From the NCBI GenBank assembly GCA_003427395.1, contig BFEA01000007.1, positions 3,412,744-3,443,997 on the forward strand: DNA of 31,254 nucleotides, in the 5' to 3' direction. This DNA is from Chara braunii. Its lineage: Eukaryota; Streptophyta; Charophyceae; Charales; Characeae. A program made the position numbers and the translations under genes. The notes beneath the pieces were generated by a model. That model was not told where the DNA came from and ran no database searches. It saw only the letters and a program-made list of their open reading frames with translations. Position 1 is the stretch's first letter; each line of letters starts with the position of its first letter. This document shows positions 1 to 9,169 of this stretch, piece by piece.

Positions 1-800
1 GGTATACTGGGCGCACCTAGATGAAGCATGCGAGGCTGCCTAACTAGGACGTGAGGGCCGACGAAGGGTAGAAAAAATGATGGGTAAAGGAATCATGCAA
101 ATGACTCCAAGGGTGGGGAAGTCGAAGCTGGATCCGTAAGTTGGGAAGCCAAGGCAACGCTACAGTCCCGATGCCTATACGTATACCAAGGGAGAGCCCA
201 ACTCACAGGAACCCGGCGAGGGGAGACCATCATGCGACACAATCAAGGTCCTGTACAGGGTAAGGTGGTAAGAGAGCGACGACGTCTGAAGTAGGCAGAG
301 CTGATCGTGACGAAGTCCATGAAGTTGCCGATGACGTCCATGATGAGAAGTTCGGAATGTCGTCGAGGAAGAGCCGTAACGTCAACGAGTTGAAGTGACA
401 AAATTGGAGTGGATGGAGTATTGAGAAGTCGTATCGAGCAGGACGACGATGAGTGCGCTGTGGACGCTCAGAAGCATCTGGCTGCTGCTGAAGGTCTGCC
501 TCACATGGGGCAGGCTCGACTTCAGCGGTCTCCTCAGCCGAGGGAGAAGGAGGAGGGTCAGTGGGCTAAGGGAGAGCAGTCGACCTAACACGACGAGCAC
601 GGTCATAGGCACACACCAACATGCGAGCGTGTTGCAAGTGCTCGAGGGGCTCCCAGGTAGCCTCCTCATCAAGGTAACCCTTCCAACGTACGAGATACTT
701 GACATGAGGAGGGTTGTTATCGGTGACTCGGCAACCAATGATGTCTGAAACGACAAACTCCTCGTGGCCGTCCACCGTGATGGGTGGAGGGCGCTCGTAT
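1..800. repeat. Exact duplicate of 6414-7213 (probable misassembly)
   Basis: Every base I compared matches 6414-7213 at a constant offset of 6413, up to the last base before an artificial adapter. It therefore carries a second copy of the chromodomain end and 3' non-coding region of element 1. The two LTRs of that element differ by about 4%, so an independent genomic copy with no difference over 800 bp is unlikely. Copied reads joined through a mate-pair adapter are the simplest explanation. It should not be counted as a second retroelement. Confidence 0.9.
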
Positions 801-838
801 CTGTCTCTTATACACATCTAGATGTGTATAAGAGACAG
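801..838. other. Nextera mate-pair junction adapter (artificial)
   Basis: CTGTCTCTTATACACATCT (801-819) is followed directly by its reverse complement (820-838), a perfect 38-bp palindrome. The 19-mer is the Tn5 mosaic end used in Nextera libraries. The head-to-head dimer is the circularisation junction of Nextera mate-pair libraries, so it is synthetic sequence left in the assembly. Sequence on its two sides is not known to be adjacent in the genome. Confidence 0.98.
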
Positions 839-1012
839 GCCCCGGGGAGGCAGGGGTGGGGGTGCGGGCCCCGGTGGGGCTGCGAGGGTCGGGGCACCGA
901 CGGGGGTGTTTTGGGCGGGGCGGGGGTGGGGCACCCCCACGGTGGGGGTCCGGGGGTCAAACCGCTACCCCGGCTTTGCCCCCAGGGGCCCCCGCCTGAC
1001 AACCCTGCTACT
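839..1012. other. G-rich block with quadruplex-forming runs
   Basis: The plus strand is dominated by runs of three to five G up to about 960, then by C-runs, far richer in G+C than the AT-rich DNA that begins near 1013. Short reading frames cross it but show no family signature. It begins exactly at the adapter, so its left context is unknown. It may be a repeat fragment or foreign DNA; I cannot tell which. Confidence 0.5.
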
Positions 1013-1739
1013 AGCACTTGTAGAATAGTCATTATGAATAAGAAATGACACCTTGCAACGTCCTTGGATGCATGCCTCCGCAGAAAACAATGTCATGACC
1101 TTCAAATTATTGTAGTAGAATTTCACTGTAGAGTAATAAAACTGTGAGAATGGCGCGAGCACCTCTCGTGGATACATTCCCGACCCACAGCACCAACGAC
1201 CACAAATGTAGAGAGACTGTCGAGGACAATGTTCCCAATGGTGTGACGTGACGTCCATACCTCGGACACAAACTATTGGATCTTCGTAAATGACTTCAGA
1301 AGTGAAAAATATTGCTCTCATATCACGCCACAAGGTTTTTCCCCATACGATGTCATTGGGCGGCCATCCAGTAGTCGCAAATGGTTAGACCATTCTGCGA
1401 AACAACAAAATACGGTTCAAACAATATTTCAATGAGACAAAATTAAGGCTAAAGTTCTTCATCATCAGAAACACTAACGTTCTTCATCATCTGGAAGAGC
1501 AAGGCATGCCATAACTTTTTCTCTGGCTATTTTGGAATGTGCAGTCCATTCTCCAAGTGCGATATTTTTTACCTCCACCTCCACAAAATACAATCTGTAT
1601 GTTGTCATCGCTCAAGTGACGTTTTGTCTTTTTTAGAAATGTGGGCGTACCCTGCACCCTTTTCAGAACAATAGGCTCTGGGCCGTTTTTCTTAAGCAAC
1701 CCATTTCTAACTTTGATTGATTCACGAGCCCGGTTTTGT
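1013..1739. other. No recognisable gene
   Basis: This is AT-leaning DNA without a recognisable product. The minus-strand frames at 965-1333 and 1487-1699 have no family motif, no repeat relationship to the rest of the window and no supporting context, so I treat them as chance frames. Confidence 0.6.
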
Positions 1740-3114
1740 ATTCTACATAATGACTAATCGGAACCGCTTTCGATGACGGTCATCTGCAACCGTCATTATG
1801 CCGAAGACGTTGGATTTCAAATCCATGTCGGGCATCCGCAACCTTTATCGTGTCGAACACGACGACTTTCGAATGCCTCATCATCCAATTCTTGAGACTC
1901 CTCACAACATTGGCATGTTGTTGTGATGATTCGTCGTTGTATGTGTCAAACAGTCGGCAATTCGAAGTTCGGACCACCAAAAGCACTATTGTAGAGGACA
2001 CACGACAGCTTCCCCGGACGGAAGGTTTCCTTGAAGGCAGTCGTTCCCAAGAACATGGAAGGCAGTTGTTTCCAGATATTGCATTAGACACAATGTCATT
2101 GTTCGTCCACCATTTGCCGTGTCCTTCGGTTAGGCACCGGATAGGGTGAGGCAGTCTTCAGTCTTCGGGACTGACCACCATGCATATATGCCATACAGTC
2201 GATCATCCGCCATCCATAACAAAAACAACACAGGAGACATCTCTGCTGCATGTGGTCTACACGACACACATTTCCTGAGGCACAACGCTATCCTCTCGTA
2301 TCGTTTTAATCGTGAGTAGTGGACATCCCTTACAATTTGTTACCGACGGCCTTCCGTATGTGCCAAAATGTCAGTCGTCCTCGACTTGGATTACCGAAAG
2401 CACCATTGTAGAGACCAGACCAAAGACAGTTGTAAAGGCGGCAACTGTTGGTGAAGGACGCATGCATCCATTGTTCAACACCAATTCTTGTTGTGTTGCC
2501 TTCATAACAGTCTATGGCAGTGTCTGATTTGCAATGGAGTGTCCACTGCGGGCTATTGGCGAGAAAGTTATCGTGTTGGACACGGTAAGTGGCAATGAAC
2601 CTGTCCATCCCACGCTATTCGTCACTCGATGACGTTGTATATATGCCAAACAACCAGAACAAGACTTTAGACAACAGACGATACCCTGTCGTCGGACTGT
2701 GTCCGCTGCAGAGAGCGTTAACCATATTCGGTTGTATGGAGCAGTTTCACAACCTCTGGACGCCGTTCGGAGTGCCTTCATCAGTCGGTGAGCAATTGAG
2801 TGTTGAGACCTTATCATTTATGGGCAAGTTGTTGTATTGGATACAACACTTGACGAGGAACGCCCACGACGACATCCATCGGTGCAGCGCAACAGTGAGT
2901 CCGACACAGTTTGCTATCGATGACCTTCCGTATGTGCCAACCAATCCATCGTACTCTCGTCGGATGACCAAAAGCACTATTGTAGAGGATGGATGGTACC
3001 TTTCCCGGACAGATGCTTTCCAAGGCGACAATTGCTGCAGAGAGCGCCTATCGAATAATGCTTGCCGTAAGAAGTGCCTTGAAAGTTCGACTACGATTGC
3101 AATAGATTTCTGAT

Positions 3115-3926
3115 AACATAGGTCATTCACGCGAACCTCAACGAGTCGGTCACGATCACAGTTGTTTACCAGAGTTCAGGCACCACGAATGGCAAGACAC
3201 GATAACTGCTGGCAGGTTGTTGTGTTAGGCACGACGGCACAAATCATGCATCGAAGTTGAATCATCGTGTTGGACACGACGCCCGCTGAGCAGTCTATCG
3301 TTTCGCACACCACGACAACCTCTTAGACGGGATGCATTGGGCACCTTTCCTGGTTCCAGCCTATGGACACGACGACGACATCCCCGACGCAATCACTGTT
3401 GCAAGGTTGAACAGAGGTCAGGCATCACGGTTGGTACCACGACCTATGGCAGGGATCACAAAAGGGACAGCGACCGCTGGCCACCTTTGGGTTACGCAGA
3501 GAGGTTATGCAATTTATGAAAACATAGGTCATTCACGCGAATGTCGACGAGTTGGTGACGATTAAAGTTGTTTACCAGAGTTCAGGCATCACGGACAGCA
3601 GGACACGACAATCGCTGGTAGGTTGTTGCGTCGGGCACGACGACACAAATCATGCATCGAGGTTGAGTCATCTTGTTGGACAGAACGTCCGCCGGACAAT
3701 ATATCGTTTCGCACACAACGACAGCCTCATAGACAGGATGCATTGGGGGCTTTCCCGACTGGTTATCGGGTTGGACACAACAACCACATCATGGACACAA
3801 TCACCGTTGTAATGTTGAACAAAGATCAGGCATCACGGTCGGCACCACGATCTGTGGCAGGCATCACCGAAGGAACTGCGACCGCTGGTCACCTTCGGGT
3901 TACGCAGAGAGGTTATGCCCGACAAC
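3115..3926 (+). repeat. Two tandem units of about 406 bp
   Basis: Unit 1 starts at 3115 and unit 2 at 3521, both opening with AACATAGGTCATTCACGCGA. They then share in order a TTGTTTACCAGAGTTCAGGC-type block, an ACAAATCATGCATCGA block, a TATCGTTTCGCACAC block, a GATGCATTGGG block and a GGTTACGCAGAGAGGTTATG block. By eye they differ by scattered substitutions and small indels. A partial third unit may follow from about 3927. Confidence 0.75.
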
Positions 3927-4051
3927 GTGACTGTTGGCCATATTACCTTGAGGTTGGGTCATCGTGTTGGATAGGATGACTGTCGGCATGTTATCGAGAA
4001 GGAGACCACAACGGCCTAATGCACGGGATTTATTGGGCATTTTGCCCGACT

Positions 4052-4570
4052 GGTTATCGGGTTGGACATGACGACCACCTCATGCACTACATGTTTTAGG
4101 CACCTTGCACGCCCGGTCATCGGGGTGGACATGACGACCACATCATGCACAGGGGGTAGTGGGGTCATATGAAGCCAAGGAAGTGCCCGACAATGTGACT
4201 GTTTGGCAGGTTGTCTTGAGGTTGAGTCATCGAGTTGGACACGATGACCGCCGGAAGATTATCGGGTTGGATACGACGACAAGGGCAACTCGCCCGAATG
4301 GTTATCGGGTTGGACATGACAACAACCTCGTGCACTGGGCGTTTTGGGCACCTTGCACGACCGGTTATCGGGTTGGACATGATGACCTCCGGAAGGTTAT
4401 CGGGTTGGATACGACGACAACCTCATGCACGAGATGTATAGGGCAGCTCGCCCGAATGGTTATCGGGTTAGACACAACAACCACCTGAGTGCACTGGACG
4501 TTTTGGGCACCTTGCACAACCGGTTATCGAGTTGGACACGACGACCACATCATGCACAGAGGGTAATATA
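4052..4570 (+). repeat. Minisatellite with 63-bp and 32-bp register
   Basis: The motif GGTTATCGGGTTGGAC, or a one- to three-base variant, starts at 4052, 4115, 4257, 4300, 4363, 4395, 4459 and 4522. Steps of 63, 63, 32, 64 and 63 dominate, which suggests a 63-64-bp unit with a half-unit of about 32 bp. Spacer text such as TTTTGGGCACCTTGCAC also repeats. Confidence 0.75.
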
Positions 4571-5312
4571 TTTCACGTGAAATTCATGTATCTGGTTTTC
4601 GGTCTTGAGCATGTCTCAATTTTTTACTGATGTGTCGACGATGTGCTGTTTTACAACTCATTGTTGTGCGAATGAGACATGCCCGGATAAATTATGGCCA
4701 TCTCAAATACGCTCACTTGAGGGGTCTTCGACAGTGAGTGGAATCACCCTCAAATGATCCTATTTTAAACATATTGCATTGAACCCATGTTGTATGCCGC
4801 GTGGAAAGTCTGAGGGCTATAGGCCGCACTCAGACCCAGGCCGAAAGGGGGCAAAACACCCCTTAAAAAGATTCAGGGCCTGGACGAGATACAGTTGACC
4901 AAGTCAACTGTCGGTCTACCCAACAGTCAAAGTCAAAGGTACCCAACCCAGGCCGCCGGTCAAGCACACACATTTGTTTGTATGCAGGTACCCAAACAAC
5001 ATAAGGTCAAAAGGAAAGTCTGCAACTGTACACAACCCAAACCCCCGACTAGGAGTCAATTTGAACGACTGTGGGGGAGGGAACCGAGGCCAGACAACCT
5101 CATCAAATGCTACTTAAAGGCTGGCTTCGAGGTGGTTAACATTCAATCTTGCTATGTTGCGTGGACGCTGGCTTGACTTCGACCAAACGCTAGCATTGAT
5201 GTTGGCACGACGTTGGCGAGACGCCGGCTGGACGTTGGCTGTGCGCAGATACTGTGGACGACAACGGGGACTTTGACGACATGTTGGCGTGTTCTTCATT
5301 GTAAACCAGGAA
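4571..5312. other. No recognisable gene
   Basis: No product is recognised. The plus frame 4895-5176 has no family motif. A short GACGTTGGC-like word recurs irregularly at 5195-5240. The stretch separates the satellite field from the 34-bp minisatellite. Confidence 0.55.
4891..4911. repeat. Perfect 9-bp hairpin
   Basis: ACAGTTGAC, loop CAA, GTCAACTGT. The arms contain TTGAC, the core of plant WRKY W-boxes, but there is no gene nearby to regulate, so no function is claimed. Confidence 0.5.
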
Positions 5313-5449
5313 TGCTGATGTGGCGCTGCCTTGGGTCTACATTGCATGCTGATGTGGCGCTGCCTATGGTCTACATAGCATGCTGATGTGGCGCTCCCTA
5401 TGGTCTATGTGGCGTTGCCTTTGGTCTACATTGCATGCTGATGTGGTGC
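5313..5449 (+). repeat. 34-bp minisatellite, left half
   Basis: Units opening with TGCTGATGTGGCGCTGCC start at 5313, 5347 and 5381 (exact 34-bp steps). A shortened pair then brings the next start to 5436. The array is cut at 5449 by the LTR of element 1 and continues at 15453 in correct phase, so it is the target of that insertion. Confidence 0.9.
5445..5449. repeat. Target-site duplication, left (GGTGC)
   Basis: The five bases before the left LTR match GGCGC at 15453-15457, just after the right LTR, with one difference. Five bases is the usual Ty3/gypsy target duplication. Removing element 1 and one copy restores a 34-bp minisatellite unit. Confidence 0.8.
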
Positions 5450-5759
5450 TGTGGCGGACCCACCACGTGTGGTGCTCCGCCTGGGATAGAGATGGAGATG
5501 AAGGAAGAAAGGGGGAGCGAGATGGCACAGCGCAGCTCCCACGCCAGACTCCAAAGCACGTACTCCAAATAGTGTGAATGTAGAATGAATCGGAAAACAG
5601 ACAACAACTGGGGCATACCCCAGCGGACTGACGAGACTGGACTGGACTGGCTGGTACCGACAGAGGTACCAGCCTGGACTGGACTGCCCCGAATACAACA
5701 CAGGCCTGTGAGAACAGGCCCAGGGGCTGGTCTCACAGGCCAACCAGAGGTCCGCTACA
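5450..5759 (-). repeat. 3' LTR of element 1
   Basis: 310 bp; on the plus strand it opens TGTGGCGGACC and closes GGTCCGCTACA, so the ends form a short imperfect inverted repeat with TG...CA borders. It contains GGTACC- and GGTATACC-centred palindromes and a GGACTGGACTGG run. About 13 substitutions and no length change separate it from the copy at 15143-15452. Confidence 0.95.
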
Positions 5760-6978
5760 CGATCCTCGGCCTGTGATGGATCGCCTAGATACAAGCACGC
5801 TTCCGCCAAGAAGCGGAACTCTACCAAAGAAAAAAAAAACCTGAATAGTCTAGGATGCGGAGCAAGCTCCATGCTGAGTCCATGCGATGCAACCTAGAAT
5901 AGAAAATGTCACAAAAACAGCAATGTCACAACTAACAGCCTAAGTGAAAGCAAAAGCAAGTAACTAGCATACATGTCCTAGGAAAGCAGGAAGTAATGAC
6001 AATTAGGTCCTAGAATGTTGGAGGCAGTAGCCTAAGTCTGGAAACAAATGACTAGTGTATAAGTCCTAAGAACAGCAAAAGCAGAACAACTAAATCCTAG
6101 AAATGTAGCAGTAGCCTCAGTCTGAGAACAACAAAGCAACAACAAGTCAACCATATGTCACAGGAGGAGTGTGTCGTAAACCAAAGGGTGGGATGGTCTC
6201 TTAGGGTGGCGAATGCAGCCTAGGGGTCGATAACTCCTAAGGGCATCCACACATAGTGACAGGGGGAACACATGTCATCAGGCTTAATGAGGGTAGGGAA
6301 CTGGGAGCGAACAAAACCAATGACCCTAACAGATAGACCATCAGGGCGGGTAATGCTCGACTAAAGGGGTGACCACTATGGAGGGTCGACCATGCAAGGG
6401 AACAAGGGAGCCTGGTATACTGGGCGCACCTAGATGAAGCATGCGAGGCTGCCTAACTAGGACGTGAGGGCCGACGAAGGGTAGAAAAAATGATGGGTAA
6501 AGGAATCATGCAAATGACTCCAAGGGTGGGGAAGTCGAAGCTGGATCCGTAAGTTGGGAAGCCAAGGCAACGCTACAGTCCCGATGCCTATACGTATACC
6601 AAGGGAGAGCCCAACTCACAGGAACCCGGCGAGGGGAGACCATCATGCGACACAATCAAGGTCCTGTACAGGGTAAGGTGGTAAGAGAGCGACGACGTCT
6701 GAAGTAGGCAGAGCTGATCGTGACGAAGTCCATGAAGTTGCCGATGACGTCCATGATGAGAAGTTCGGAATGTCGTCGAGGAAGAGCCGTAACGTCAACG
6801 AGTTGAAGTGACAAAATTGGAGTGGATGGAGTATTGAGAAGTCGTATCGAGCAGGACGACGATGAGTGCGCTGTGGACGCTCAGAAGCATCTGGCTGCTG
6901 CTGAAGGTCTGCCTCACATGGGGCAGGCTCGACTTCAGCGGTCTCCTCAGCCGAGGGAGAAGGAGGAGGGTCAGTGGG
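5760..6978 (-). other. 3' non-coding region of element 1
   Basis: In element sense this lies between the chromodomain stop and the 3' LTR. Two related units with GCAGTAGCCTAAGTCTG-like text (6028 and 6109) lie about 81 bp apart. Directly after the chromodomain stop, another stretch without early stops is rich in P, S, E and R; it may be the protein's original tail. The segment 6414-7213 is the source of the duplicate at 1-800. Confidence 0.65.
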
Positions 6979-7479
6979 CTAAGGGAGAGCAGTCGACCTA
7001 ACACGACGAGCACGGTCATAGGCACACACCAACATGCGAGCGTGTTGCAAGTGCTCGAGGGGCTCCCAGGTAGCCTCCTCATCAAGGTAACCCTTCCAAC
7101 GTACGAGATACTTGACATGAGGAGGGTTGTTATCGGTGACTCGGCAACCAATGATGTCTGAAACGACAAACTCCTCGTGGCCGTCCACCGTGATGGGTGG
7201 AGGGCGCTCGTATGGTCGTCCAGCGAAACGCTCAGACGGTCTGCGGTAGGGACGCAGTAACGAGACGTGGTAGACATCGTGCACACGATCCTGACGTAGG
7301 TAGTTGGGCAGCTTCACACGGAAGCTGACCGGGTTGGAAGCCGTATCAGAACCGACGGCCTGGAGAATGCGGCATGGACCAAAGAAGCGACGCCGAAACT
7401 TGCGAAGCGTGTCCGCTTTGAGCTGTAAGTGGTGGGCCTCGATAAGCACATCATCACCGACTTTGAATGGATGATACAT
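6979..7479 (-). pseudogene. Integrase C-terminus with GPY/F module and chromodomain
   Basis: 166 codons open from 7479. Residues 5-80 carry the GPY/F-type module (KFRRRFFGPCRIL, then VYHVSLLRPY), which in this family contributes to DNA binding and multimerisation. Residues 103-155 are a chromodomain: EEFVVSDII, then KYLVRWKGY and ATWEP. The aromatic cage that reads methylated histone H3 is kept as F104, W128 and Y131 (Phe in place of the usual Tyr). Chromovirus chromodomains direct integration into chromatin. The frame is continuous with the integrase upstream except for a TGA about six codons before 7479. Confidence 0.9.
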
Positions 7480-8344
7480 CCTCGATCAGTTCGCACGTGC
7501 TGCCATGCGAGTCTGGGACGCGACTGTGTGCTCATGTGCGGTCTTCATGATCGACGTCATGTGTGCAACCCAATCATCCAGCGCGGGATGACTTGTGTCG
7601 GGGTGCATCTGTGACGGTCGAAGGAGGTCCGCGGAAACATGAGGGTGATAGCCGAGGTCGCAATAGTAAGGCAACATCCCCGTGGTTGGCGAGACGGCGT
7701 GGTTGTAGGCTATCTCCGCGTGGGCAAAATGGAGATCCCACTGCTGGTCGTCACAAACAATCTTTCGGAGAATATCTCCGAGAGTCCTGTTCGTGACCTC
7801 GGTCTGACCATCACTCTGGGGATGGTAAGAAGAGGAGAAGCGGAGCTTGGTGCCGTATACCTCGTGGAGTCGTCGCCAGAATCAGCTGGTAAAGCGTGGG
7901 TCACGGCCAGATATGATGCTTAGAGGTAAGTCGTGGTCACACACGACTCGGTCAAACACGATGTCAGCGACCTCACGTGCACTGATGGCATAGCGGCACG
8001 GAACAAAGCGTGCACGCTTCGTGAAGCGGTCGACGACGACCAAGATAACATCATGACCGCAGGGGGTCGGAGGACGAAGGGGACCGATAAAGTCCATCGA
8101 GATGGACTGCCAACGACCCTCAGGGATAGGAAGAGTCTGGAGCAAACTATAAGGCAAGCGGTTCGCACTGTTCACCTCCTTACAGGTGGGACGCTCTGCG
8201 ACGTAGTCCTTCACAAAGTCCTTGCGCTTCGACCAGATGTACAGGCGGCTCACATGAGCCAACGTCTTGTGGAAGCCCATATGACCGGCGGCTGCCTGGT
8301 TATGGAACTCTGATACTGCCCGGACACGTAGCTGTCCAGTGAAG
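7480..8344 (-). pseudogene. Integrase core, element 1 (inactivated)
   Basis: The zinc-binding region begins HNQAAAGHMGFHKT near 8300; the CxxC pair is damaged (RPTC instead of CPTC). The first catalytic Asp is in SMDFIG (residue 63 counting from 8280). The second falls in SGRDPRF, where Gly (codon 7906-7908) stands in place of Asp. Exactly 36 residues later comes the Glu of DGQTE, so the D,D-35-E spacing confirms which residue was lost. A TGA lies at 7879-7881 and another shortly before 7479; both sit where Arg is usual. Strand transfer by this copy would not be expected. Confidence 0.9.
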
Positions 8345-9169
8345 GGAACGCAAATACAGGGCTCTTTGGTGCCTTATGAACCGTGCCATTACACAAGACC
8401 GTTGTCCCCAAGAGTAGTTCTGGACGGTCTTGCCACTCCGAAGGGTCGCATGGATGTCGTGATAGTCGGGGCAGTGGCGGTACTGATTGCGAAACTCGTC
8501 GATCACCGAGTGGTGGACGGTGGTGACCGAGATGGAAGCGAGTTGAATCTGCTCCTGATCATTGTCAGTTCGTCGGGATAAGATATCTGCGACCCGATTA
8601 GTCTCACCCTTGATGTGCTCAGTGGTGAAACTAAACTCGGATATGTCGCGCCACCAGCGAGCCTGCTGAGGAGAGAGCTTCGGTTTTGTCAGAAAAGTCT
8701 GGACAACAGAGTTGTCCGTGCGCATCGTGAATGGTGCCTCGTGCAGGTAGTGACGTTAGTGCCGAGCGGCATAAACAACTGCGAGAACCTCGCGTTCATC
8801 AGCTGTGTAGTTTATCTCGGCGGGCAGAAGCTGACGAGAGTAGTAAGCTATCGGACAATCACCTGAGCGAGACTCGACAGTGCCGTCCTCGACGATGGTA
8901 GGAGAATAGTCAATAGAAGGCTCGTCAGTAGCTGGACGAGTAGGCGTCAAACGAGAGGCAGTGGTAGGGGTAGGGGGTGGGAAGCGAGGGATACGAGGAT
9001 GAGAGGAATCTGGAGAGGAGGGGAAAATCTGATAAAGCACTGCTCCTACAGCAAAGTCTGACGCATCGGTAGTAAGGATAAAAGGGCGATCAAAATCGGG
9101 CAGGTGAAGAACCAGTGCGCATGTCACCGCTTTTTTGAGGGCGCGGAAGGCGTCCTCGTGGAGGAGTGT
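8345..9169 (-). pseudogene. RNase H domain with low-complexity insertion, element 1
   Basis: RNase H removes the RNA of the RNA-DNA hybrid in reverse transcription. Visible are TTDASDFAVGAVL (first catalytic Asp), PIAYYSRQLLPAE, the Glu helix YTADEREVLAVVYAARH, FTMRTDNSVV and the final VADILSRR. About 50 residues rich in P, S and T separate the first strand from PIAYYSRQ, where related elements usually have about ten. A TAG separates this domain from RT at 9170 and a TAA interrupts it near 8754. A frameshift near 8300-8345 leads into the integrase. Confidence 0.88.

Larger units (their letters stand above)
1740..4570. repeat. Degenerate tandem-repeat field (old satellite)
   Basis: A core resembling ATCGGGTTGGACACGACGAC recurs in decayed form throughout, for example near 1843, 2567, 3260, 3665, 3761, 3957, 4052, 4300, 4363 and 4522. 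A second motif, ACCAAAAGCACTATTGTAGAG, occurs at 1976-1996, 2393-2413 (two differences) and 2967-2987. Larger units are superimposed: a 406-bp duplication from 3115 and a 63/32-bp register near the right end. The short reading frames here follow the repeats and are not genes. The pattern fits an ageing satellite with higher-order units. Confidence 0.75.

Noticed and set aside
449-748. 99-codon plus-strand frame, identical at 6862-7161
   Set aside because: Antisense of the chromodomain region; the repeat of the frame reflects the duplicated segment, not conservation.
764-1048. Predicted peptide containing VSYTHLDVYKRQ
   Set aside because: That peptide is the translation of the mate-pair adapter.
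965-1333. 122-codon minus-strand frame as a gene
   Set aside because: No motif, starts in AT-rich DNA and ends in the G-rich block across a compositional border; probably chance.
4052-4570. CRISPR-like array
   Set aside because: Motif spacing is about 32/63 bp but the spacers are themselves repeats, the motifs are diverged, and the context is a eukaryotic retrotransposon-rich region.
4895-5176. 93-codon plus-strand frame as a gene
   Set aside because: No family signature, no supporting context, and composition like the surrounding non-coding DNA.
5450-5759. MITE with TGTGGCGGACC terminal inverted repeats
   Set aside because: The matching 310-bp copy at 15143-15452 in direct orientation, the tRNA primer site and the enclosed gag-pol identify it as an LTR.
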